From NCBI GenBank assembly GCA_036940085.1, contig JALLBK010000290.1:1-15618 (forward strand): 15,618 bases of DNA, given 5' to 3'. This stretch comes from Discostella pseudostelligera. Its lineage: Eukaryota > Bacillariophyta > Thalassiosirophyceae > Thalassiosirales > Thalassiosiraceae. The translations under genes and the position numbers were made by a program. Position 1 is the first letter of the stretch; each line of letters opens with the position of its first letter. Below the pieces are notes generated by a model. It had not been told where the DNA came from. It was given only the letters and a program-made list of their open reading frames with translations, and did not search any database. Positions 8,536-15,618 of the stretch are shown piece by piece.

Positions 8536-10326
8536 TTAGGCAATTATTTCGTCCAGCTGAGGCGATGGATTTAACTTCCTAAAGTTATGCATTATTCCCC
8601 AATAATCCTTAGGGAAAACGTCGAACGTTGGCGTTAGGACAGCTCAGTAAAATGCGAAACCATCGTTGTAAAGATCTCACCTTGTCGAATCGGAAAATCA
8701 CGGCCACATCCAGAGGCAAATCTTTGATGAATGACGCCGATGGCAGCTGACAAACTAACTCTACGCCAGGAAAGTTCTATCGGACGATAGATTAGCTGAA
8801 TTTGGAAATAAGCAGTTCAAAATTAAGCAAGTCGTGATTCTCAACTCACTGCTTGATGAGTAACGCTTGCCAGACTCGTAATCCTGCCAACCCGTCCGTT
8901 TAAAAAGGGCAGTAATGGGATTTCGTCGGCGTGGAAGTAGCTCCCTCCATTGACTATCTTACGAAAAAAGGATGGGTCCTTTCCGTCTTCTTTATCAAAT
9001 GGCACCTCACAGAAAAGATTACCAGCTGCTGACTTTGGAAGACCCACTTTGTTTCCTCGAACACTCTTATCAAATGCAAAGATATCCGACGAGCCACACA
9101 TCTCGCAGAGAGCTGACATTATTACATCATTGGCACTGATTGCTTCGCTGCCAGAACCTTCACCATTCAGGGCTTTTTTCTTTCGAGCAATTTTCTCTTT
9201 ACTGAGCAACAAGTATACCAGTTTTCGCTTGCCAAGTGTGCGAAGATTCTTTTGTAGAGAGATTGAATATGAATGTATATATATACAGCGTACAATTTTA
9301 TGGAGCGCAAGTATGACTAACCTTAAAGAGTCCCCATCCAAACGGCAGACCATAACTCCTCGTGTAGTCTCGGTCTGAAAAGGTTTCAGGGTATATCTCA
9401 TGTTTTGTTTTTAGAGGATTGTCCCAATCAATCCTTGCTGGGGTCCTTCCGTTCATGTAAGAGGAGATTTGGCTGACGAGTTGGAAGAAGGTCGTTCCAT
9501 CACCAATCGCGTGTGACATCTTGATGGAGTAGGCAGCTACCCCATCTCCAAAATCCATGATCTTTGCTGAGGATAAGAATACCACAACGAAGCAGTCAGA
9601 CTTGACTACATATTGCGATTTTGATTGGCCCCGAGGTGCGCATTTCGTACCTTCAAATAATGGGCTGCCTTTTGCAATCTGATCAGTCGTAAATGAAACC
9701 TCGCTCAAGAGACTTGGTGCGACATTCGAATATACATGTTTGAACAATGCTTGCGTACTTTCTTTCGCACCACCTCCTTCGTCTTGCATTAGCTTTCCGG
9801 GGCTCATCAAATCAGAGGGTGGGTCAACCACAGTAACGAATGAGTGACTATCGGGAGGAAACGCATTTGGCACCACCCACAGCTCACTCTGCTGACTCCA
9901 TGGCCATGGTGACCTTTTGACTTCTATTAGCTTTCCCGTTAAAATAGGATTCGCCCGAACGACGGCTTCGATCGCAAGCTTAAACGCGGCGGTAGCATGT
10001 GGCATCCAACCCTTTGAAATGCTTAGTCCTTCGACAGCTACGCAACGTTTGATCATACTCACAGCCCTTCCCTTGTGAATCAAATGTAGAGGCAATTCAA
10101 CACTCGCTTCCTTATCGGCGTTTGTATGCGTGGTTGGAAATGCAGAGCTGGTAAGCACCAAGTGGTTTGTATCCGGTAAAAAGGGACTATTCGATATCGC
10201 CTGCAATGTCGACGATGTCGTACTCTTGGAGCAACCAACGCTGTTGCAAAATCGCAGTGATGGGCGACTATTCCATGCATCAGTGACCGAAGTCAGTGAA
10301 ACGATGATCGGCTTGATGTATCTCAT
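8536..10326 (-). CDS. HXXXDG acyltransferase (chloramphenicol-acetyltransferase-like fold)
   Basis: It probably transfers an acyl group from an acyl-CoA; the substrate is unknown. Exons are 10326-9322, 9248-8850, 8776-8681 and 8607-8536. The introns have donors GTTAGT, GTGAGT and GTGAGA, and each is 73 nt and phase 0. The product is 523 residues, in the size range of BAHD and related enzymes. The catalytic motif HAIGDG is at 272-277 with the typical following helix (TTFFQLVSQI). The C-terminal half has SANDVIMSAL and, across exon junctions, ELVCQLP and DVAVIFRF ending WGIMHNF. A BAHD-type DFGWG motif is not seen. I chose the ATG at 10326 because it starts a signal-peptide-like stretch ending TDAW-NSRP, a possible variant plastid motif. 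An in-frame ATG at 10437 would add 37 residues without such character. Confidence 0.8.
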
Positions 10327-10671
10327 TTTCAATTGTTGATCGGCGTGTTGATTTATGCGGCTCGGGTCTGGTTTGATTGAGGTGTTGTTCTGTTGTGATC
10401 TCCATCCACATGAACATAATGGTGTTGGGGTTCTCATCGATCACTGCCAGCCGGCCAGCCGATCGCTCGAGAATCGAGGGAACAAAAGAGTGTCAGCCGA
10501 TTTCTGGCGGGAACGTGACGACAGGCCGATCGATCCCACCACGCACGCACGCACATCTAACACCAAACACAACCACCCACCACTTCCTAGCTCCCGCCGC
10601 CGCCGCGACGATGATCATAGATCATACTTCGGTGTTTGGTAGGAGTACTTCCAAGCTATAAAAGAACATCA
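10327..10671. promoter_or_regulatory. Divergent promoter of acyltransferase and patatin-like genes
   Basis: This 345-bp stretch lies between the divergent starts of the acyltransferase and the patatin-like lipase, with no gene of its own unless the acyltransferase begins at 10437. It holds an E2F-like TCTGGCGGGAAC (10503-10514) followed by GTGACG, a short ACGC run (10541-10554) and a TATAAAAG sequence at 10657-10664 that is too close to the ATG at 10672 to act as a normal TATA box. Confidence 0.45.
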
Positions 10672-11813
10672 ATGGTAGCCATCTCTACCCGCTATCCTGT
10701 GACGAGCACGCCGATCGCTCCGCCCTCCTCCACTGGCTTCTCCTTCAGCCCCGGCGGACTTTTATTTGCCTACCATCTAGGAGTGATCACATCTCTGCAA
10801 CATCATGGACGTGTCATCGACCCCGTCCATTTGGCTGGTGCATCCGCCGGTGCTATTGCCGTCGCAAGCCACGCCGCTGGAACACCTCCGGCACGTGCAT
10901 TGGAAGCTGCATTTCGTGTGTGCGAAGAGTGCGAGACGCAATTCAATGGTAGGGCAGTTGGTAACCTACTGCCCCTGCTGAAGGTCGAGATGGACAGAAC
11001 ATTGGGTCCAGATGCACATACCATCATAAACGAGAGGGAGGGGGTTGTAGCCTTGGCGCATAGAGAATTGTTCCCCAACAACAGACCAGTATTGACCACG
11101 TTATTCAAGACGAGAGATGAGTTGATCGAGGCCGTCTGTGATAGTTCCATGTTTCCTTTTTTTAGTACCCGATACCCAGCGAGATTGCGATACAGAGATG
11201 GGGAACGAATACCGAGGGTTATTGTGGATGGATTTTTCTCGGTACCAAGGTAATTCAATGCATTCGTCTCTCAACACTTGCATTTTGCGGTATTGTCCAA
11301 AATCAGAACTCAAACTCATCTGCTATCTTCTTCTCTCGTAACATACTAAGAGAACGATACGGCTGCCCCGACTTTGCTCAACTCAACAATCGCAACCGCA
11401 TAGAGGAAAGATTTGTTCATATGGGAGGCGTTCTTGTTGGTGACAGACAAAATGACAATGAGAAATGTGACAACAGCGAATGCAAGGAGATGCCAGTTAT
11501 TGAGCGTACCATAACAGTTGCATGTTTTCCGCACGAAGTTGTAGGCTTAACTGCCTCCCTCAAACATGATCAAATATCTCCAGAGCCGGATTATGATGAC
11601 CCTGTTGGTCAGATGTCGAATTTTTTCCGTCTAGCAACGCAGCCATCTTCTCGAAAAGAACAAGAGGCATTGTTCGATAGGGGTTGTGCGGATGCAGAGA
11701 AGTGGTGTTACGAGGAGGATTTGAGAGAGAGGGAGTTGACCGCGGCATGGCTAAAAGAGAAGAGGCTAGAGAATGATATCGAAGACGCAATAAGAAGAGG
11801 GGACCTGTTATAG
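10672..11813 (+). CDS. Patatin-like phospholipase/lipase
   Basis: Patatin-like enzymes hydrolyse acyl-ester bonds of phospholipids, galactolipids or triacylglycerol with a Ser-Asp dyad. Exons are 10672-11249 and 11351-11813. The 101-nt intron has donor CCAAG|GTAATT and acceptor ACTAAG, phase 2, giving 346 residues. The N-terminal FSFSPGGLLFAYHLGV (about 24-38) is the family's glycine-rich oxyanion segment. LAGASAG gives the GxSxG nucleophile elbow with Ser58. VIVDGFFS provides the catalytic Asp186, just before the intron. Exon 2 continues as ERYGCPDF and ITVACFPHE and ends in a charged, probably helical tail (ELTAAWLKEKRLE). The ATG at 10672 is the first in frame. No clear signal peptide is seen, so location is open. 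It shares a promoter region with the acyltransferase and converges on the SCP2 gene 173 bp away. Confidence 0.85.
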
Positions 11814-11986
11814 ATTCAACGATGTTATGTGCTGCATTTGGTATGATCAAACTGAGATTACTAATAATCACCTTCACTCAAATGATCATTCAATATTCAC
11901 TGCCAATAATTTCCACTTCCACAGACAATACATTTTCCATCGTCGTGCATGTGGACTGGAACATGGAACAATCTCGAAAGGTGCTT

Positions 11987-12576
11987 CTACAGTTTGGAAG
12001 ACGGTAATTTCTTTCTTGTCGCTGCCAGAACTGCTGTTAATTTCATCGCGAGATTCATCTTCCCTTTGATCTTCAGCATACCTTTCATAAATGCTGAAGT
12101 TTATGAAAAAAAAATGTTCAGAACAATAATATTATGAATAAGAGGTCAGCCCATCGGTTAATAAATTCACTCAGACATTACCCACGCACCTTGTTGCGGT
12201 TGTACCTCTTTGCGAATCATTTTCCCCATTACTTCTGGAGAGCATGTCACCATTAAATCTGCATTTCCATCAAATGCATCCCCCTTCGAGACATTGCGGC
12301 TTGATGGAGACGAGAGGTCGAGACTATAAACATCTTCACCGACGGTAAATGTTACCGTTCCCTATGACGATATTGTTGTTGTGGTGATGCCGAGCCGATG
12401 CCGATGGATTAGACGCGGTCATGATTCATGATCAAAATGACATGAGGGAAAAGCGCTCCATATCTAGTCGAGGCAACGACAGGTCGACCCACCTTAAATT
12501 TTCCTTGCAATGCTTTCCCTCCGTCCCCGGTGACGGCCTCTTTCATAGCAGCAAAAACTTCCGTCGTAGTACTCAT
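11987..12576 (-). CDS. SCP2 sterol/lipid-binding domain protein with PTS1 (SKL)
   Basis: This small soluble protein of the sterol carrier protein 2 family binds sterols or acyl-lipids in a hydrophobic pocket. Exons are 12576-12493, 12361-12190 and 12093-11987. The introns have donor AAG|GTGGGT (131 nt, phase 0) and donor CAAG|GTGCGT (96 nt, phase 1), giving 120 residues. The sequence spans a single whole SCP2 domain: FAAMKEAV helix, KFKGTVTFTV and VYSLDL strands, GNADLMVTCSPEVMGKM, and FMKGMLKIKGKMNLAMKL near the C-terminus. It ends in SKL, the canonical peroxisomal PTS1 signal. The start ATG has context AACAATG. The exons are too short to show up as long open frames, but both joins restore continuous family-like sequence. 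It is divergent from the J-domain gene and convergent with the patatin-like gene. Confidence 0.88.
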
Positions 12577-12833
12577 TGTTAAGTGTCAAGGGCTCGGTAT
12601 CGGCAATGCTAGTACGATGTGGCAATGCCATCGTCGGTCCATCGTCCATCATATTATCTGCCCAACATCCAACTGGAACTTTTTTATCAGCCAGCAGCTG
12701 CTGCTTCCCGCCAAATCGCCACATCTTCCCGCCATTTTTGCTACATAGTCCCGCCCGCCCATTGCTCTATTATTTGCCATCTTTTACCTACCTTGGTGAA
12801 CCTATTGCCGCCAACTATCAAGTATCGTAGACC
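12577..12833. promoter_or_regulatory. Divergent promoter of SCP2 and J-domain genes
   Basis: This 257-bp region between two divergent ATGs contains TTCCCGCCAAATCGCCA (12705-12721), TTCCCGCCATTTTT (12726-12739) and GTCCCGCCCGCCC at about 12749. The first two are E2F-like (TTGGCGGGAA in reverse) and lie about 100-130 bp upstream of the J-domain start and 130-165 bp from the SCP2 start. Confidence 0.5.
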
Positions 12834-15215
12834 ATGGCATCCAAACGATGCCCTCGGTACCGGGTGACACCGCCACAACCACACCGCCAACGTGGCCTCG
12901 CATTGACATCGTTTGTTGCGCTTCTCTCGATCGGATCTCGTAGATTTGATCAGGTGGACGGAGAAAGTCGTCGACAGGTTGAGGATATCTTGTCATTAAT
13001 GTTGTGGCCCATGTCGACGTCTTCCTTCATCACCCTTGCAGCCGCAGCATCGACTCAGCAGCATCACGCACACAATAATAATGAGAGTGCCGAAGAAGAA
13101 ACTTCACTACCAGCGCGGCCATTGAATTATTACGAGCTACTCAATCTCGAAACACCCGACACTCATCGACGTCCCAAAACCAAAGCATTGCACAATAGAA
13201 AAAAGCGGTCAATCTATCGATCCAAAATAACCACCAGCGATATCAAGAAGGCATATCGAAAGCAGGCGCAATTATACCATCCCGATAAGGCCTCGAGGCA
13301 TAATAAAACATTGGAGGAGGCCACGTCACGATTTGCAGAGATTGCCGAGGCATATCAAGTTTTGGTGGATCCAGTCCAGCGGCATGAATATGATTGGGAA
13401 CTCTTGGCGATGGAGGAGGAATATGAAGCAGAGCGTTTGTTATTAGAAGAAGAACAACAAGAAGTGCAGAGACAGCAGAGGAGGCAACAGCAGCAGTATA
13501 GAGAGCGACAACATGGAATGGGTACTTCCGGGGATGACTTCTCTTTATATAATACAATCAAGAATGGTGCATCTAATTTGCATGCATGGAAAGATACTCT
13601 TAATTTGGATCCATGGAAAGTGTTTGAGGATTTTTTCTTTCAAGAATCGACAATGTTTGGTGATAATATCAACTCCAACTCCAACAGCAACTCATATTAT
13701 GCCGACAATTTTGAGAGCAGCAATTCCCAGCAACAACGATGGGCGCCACCTCGTGTATCAGAGACTACCATACATCGAGGATATGATGTGAGGTTTGGCG
13801 CTGATCTTTACACTGTCCTTCGAAAAGAGGAATATTCTTACGACGTGAATCATAATGGGGAATACTACTATCAAGTTCTGGCTCAAGATTTCATTGCGGG
13901 TACTCGTGTGGATCCTTACACTGGGTTTTCAATGCAGGAGTATTCGGCTGTGACGGAGCCTTATTTTGTAGAGGATGGTTACACGAAACTAGATTTTGAT
14001 GGAGGCGGTAGTAAATATGGAAATGCTAATGTGCATTACCGAAATCAACCAAGTCAACAGCCGACACAGCGCGAAGCGAATTCACATCGTGCGTCTCGAT
14101 CGAAATTGGAAGTTGGAGAATCGTTCCGACCAGCTGATGGAAACGGTGGACCAGATCCATGGATTTCTCCTAATGGAAAATATCAAGCAATGCTCACGCC
14201 TTCTTGTGAGCTGCAACTTGTTCGTCGGAAGGAGTCCATCAATGCGGGCGATGCCGATGATGCAAATACCATCATCTGGAGCAGTGAAACTTACATTCCA
14301 AATGTTCGTGCCCATGGATGTTACTTGACATTAAACTCGTTAGGAAGGCTGGTCCTATCAGTTGATTATGGAAGCGGACTGGATTCAGTTGGCAATACTG
14401 TGCTTTGGAATACACCATTGCCGCAGGTTGTTCCACACTGGATTAATGATGATGACAATTCTAGCCAGCAGCACGTGACGTTCCATTATTATGCGAGCGT
14501 TGATGATGATGGTGTACTTGCAGTTTACAGAGCGAGAGAAAGGAAAGCAGGTGGTGCAGGTGCCGAAAAGCAATCTAATGCAAAAAATACAACCACTGGC
14601 GAGTTCATACGAGCAAATCTGCAAATGCGCCCAATACTTGATAAGCTCGGTGGAATGTATCATCGCATTTCGAAGGCGTCTGAAGAACAAGGTCAAACAA
14701 AGGCGACAATTGTGTGGAATCATCTACGCTACAATATCGGAAGAATACTCTCCATTTCACCCACCTACGATCAACAATCGTATCTTTCTAGTTCACGTGA
14801 CGAATGCATCTACTCTACCAGTCCTGTCGGATGTCTTGCTCCTGGTCGCAATGTAATTCGGCTTACTAAAAACATCGCTCGATCTATCAATTCACACCTA
14901 GACCAATTTTTGGCTGCTCTCACCGAGCCCGTGTCAGGTGATGATTATGATGATTATGGTCATCATTTCAGCGGCTATGAGTCCAGCTCATCAGACTTTG
15001 GCAACGAGGAGGACGAGGATATGTTGGACACTTTGATACGAGTTACTGGAGCAGCAGGTGCACAATTGGGTAAGGCTGGAAGTGTTGGAATTCATGCAGC
15101 GCAGCTGGGGATGAAGCGGGGTAAAAATGTTGCAGGAAAAATGGTTGGTAAGATGAAGGATAGGTTAGGAAAGCATTCAGTTCGTTGGGGAGAGAGACTG
15201 GTAGAGGAGGACTAA
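12834..15215 (+). CDS. J-domain (DnaJ-like) protein with bulb-lectin-like segment
   Basis: A J domain recruits and stimulates an Hsp70 partner; the client and compartment here are unknown. It is one exon with 793 residues, and the ATG has a perfect context (ACCATGG). The J domain runs from about 97 (LNYYELL) to 187 (RHEYD), with helix II IKKAYRKQAQLY and the invariant HPD at 149-151. A basic insertion of about 20-25 residues separates helix I from helix II (about 108-130). A Glu/Gln-rich coiled-coil-like stretch (191-226) follows, then a Tyr-rich region with QDFIAGTRVDPYTG (351-364). About 441-530 resembles a beta-prism (bulb) lectin: SPNGKYQAML, IIWSSETY, LGRLVLSV, TVLWNTP. The last 60 residues are acidic, then a Gly/Lys-rich amphipathic tail. 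There is no G/F region or zinc finger. The N-terminus has two weak hydrophobic patches (22-34, 56-72), so membrane or ER targeting is uncertain. Confidence 0.85.
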   Translation: MASKRCPRYRVTPPQPHRQRGLALTSFVALLSIGSRRFDQVDGESRRQVEDILSLMLWPMSTSSFITLAAAASTQQHHAHNNNESAEEETSLPARPLNYYELLNLETPDTHRRPKTKALHNRKKRSIYRSKITTSDIKKAYRKQAQLYHPDKASRHNKTLEEATSRFAEIAEAYQVLVDPVQRHEYDWELLAMEEEYEAERLLLEEEQQEVQRQQRRQQQQYRERQHGMGTSGDDFSLYNTIKNGASNLHAWKDTLNLDPWKVFEDFFFQESTMFGDNINSNSNSNSYYADNFESSNSQQQRWAPPRVSETTIHRGYDVRFGADLYTVLRKEEYSYDVNHNGEYYYQVLAQDFIAGTRVDPYTGFSMQEYSAVTEPYFVEDGYTKLDFDGGGSKYGNANVHYRNQPSQQPTQREANSHRASRSKLEVGESFRPADGNGGPDPWISPNGKYQAMLTPSCELQLVRRKESINAGDADDANTIIWSSETYIPNVRAHGCYLTLNSLGRLVLSVDYGSGLDSVGNTVLWNTPLPQVVPHWINDDDNSSQQHVTFHYYASVDDDGVLAVYRARERKAGGAGAEKQSNAKNTTTGEFIRANLQMRPILDKLGGMYHRISKASEEQGQTKATIVWNHLRYNIGRILSISPTYDQQSYLSSSRDECIYSTSPVGCLAPGRNVIRLTKNIARSINSHLDQFLAALTEPVSGDDYDDYGHHFSGYESSSSDFGNEEDEDMLDTLIRVTGAAGAQLGKAGSVGIHAAQLGMKRGKNVAGKMVGKMKDRLGKHSVRWGERLVEED

Positions 15216-15381
15216 GACCTCAAATGATAATTGTCAATTGAGCCTCGTGGTTCATGGTCCCATCACAGCGAGCAGATAATTAATCAAAATAATTCAGTTT
15301 CAGAGTATTGAAGCAGATTGATACTTAGCTGTGATGGTATTGTGGATGTGTAAATGCTGTCCGCAGTCGACCTCAATAAGC

Positions 15382-15385
15382 AAAA
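15382..15385 (-). terminator. Pol III T4 terminator of tRNA-Glu
   Basis: A TTTT run on the minus strand begins four nucleotides after the discriminator base of the tRNA, the expected position for RNA polymerase III termination. Confidence 0.75.
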
Positions 15386-15389
15386 GATT

Positions 15390-15462
15390 TTCCGCCACGG
15401 GGACTCGAACCCCGGTTTGGAACGTGAGAGGCTCCTGTGATAACCACCTACACTATGGCGGA
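15390..15462 (-). tRNA. tRNA-Glu (anticodon CUC)
   Basis: The minus strand folds into a cloverleaf of 73 nt including the discriminator A. The acceptor stem TCCGCCA/TGGCGGA pairs in all 7 positions. The D arm is GTG/CAC, the anticodon stem GGAGC/GTTCC has one G-T wobble, and loop CTCTCAC gives anticodon CTC. The T arm is CGGGG/CCCCG with loop TTCGAGT. Internal A-box and B-box (GGTTCGAGTCC) promoters are present. There is no intron and no encoded CCA, as expected of a eukaryotic nuclear gene. Confidence 0.95.
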
Positions 15463-15618
15463 GTGACAACCGGTGTCATGGAGTACATATTTTATCCCTC
15501 AAAAAAATACCACGTGGAAAGAGATGTGCAATGCTTCTTGGCGCGCTTGACCACGAAAATAGAAAGGGAGCTCCATTCAAATGTCATCACGAACTCAAAT
15601 ATAAATTTGTTATGTGGT
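15463..15618. other. Right-edge intergenic sequence, possible promoter
   Basis: Nothing coding is seen. It holds a CCACGTGG palindrome (15510-15517), a TTGGCGCGC core at 15538-15546 and an AT-rich AAATATAAATTT at the far end. These resemble the promoter elements elsewhere in the window and may belong to a gene beginning to the right. Confidence 0.35.

Noticed and set aside
10541..10554. ACGC tetranucleotide run
   Set aside because: Only about three and a half units; too short to call a meaningful repeat.
10657..10664. TATAAAAG as TATA box of the patatin-like gene
   Set aside because: It lies only about 8 nt before the ATG at 10672. A start site 25-30 nt downstream would fall inside the coding sequence, and the next in-frame Met lies after the GxSxG motif.
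14082..14723. Minus-strand frames of 77 and 112 codons
   Set aside because: They are antisense to the J-domain gene and have no domain content.
15284..15469. Minus-strand frame of 61 codons
   Set aside because: It is the translation of the tRNA-Glu gene and its flank.

Overview
This window looks like nuclear DNA of a diatom, most likely a centric (Thalassiosirales-like) species. The evidence is short GT-AG spliceosomal introns (70-131 nt), compact gene spacing, a plastid-type presequence with an ASAFAP-like motif on a violaxanthin de-epoxidase-related protein, a Pro/Thr-repeat type II membrane protein, and an eukaryotic tRNA-Glu without encoded CCA. The species assignment is inference. Most genes are spliced, so single open reading frames give only parts of them; I assembled exon models by hand from splice signals, phase and protein continuity.

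Layout, left to right. (1) 1-770: no gene, but a dense GGCG-core motif cluster. (2) 771-1687, minus: EMC7, a subunit of the ER membrane protein complex, two exons. (3) 2238-3544, minus: a 400-residue one-TM protein of unknown function, in two exons apparently joined by a GC-AG intron. (4) 4119-6025, minus: a 591-residue type II membrane protein with a Pro/Thr-rich ectodomain and a microsatellite-encoded poly-Ser tract, two exons. (5) 6437-8469, plus: a plastid-targeted violaxanthin de-epoxidase-related (VDR) protein, five exons. (6) 8536-10326, minus: an HXXXDG acyltransferase of the chloramphenicol-acetyltransferase-like fold, four exons, three introns each of 73 nt. (7) 10672-11813, plus: a patatin-like lipase, two exons. 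(8) 11987-12576, minus: a small SCP2 sterol/lipid-binding protein ending in the peroxisomal signal SKL, three exons. (9) 12834-15215, plus: a J-domain protein with a bulb-lectin-like segment, one exon. (10) 15390-15462, minus: tRNA-Glu(CUC).

Genes 4/5, 6/7 and 8/9 are divergent pairs sharing 260-410 bp promoters. Genes 5/6 and 7/8 are convergent, with only 66 and 173 bp between stop codons. All three divergent promoters, the EMC7 promoter and the left-edge cluster carry an E2F-like TGGCGGGA core. Genes 6-8 form a lipid-related neighbourhood (acyl transfer, acyl-ester hydrolysis, peroxisomal lipid binding), but a shared pathway is only inferred. No prokaryotic operon, CRISPR array or intact transposon was seen.
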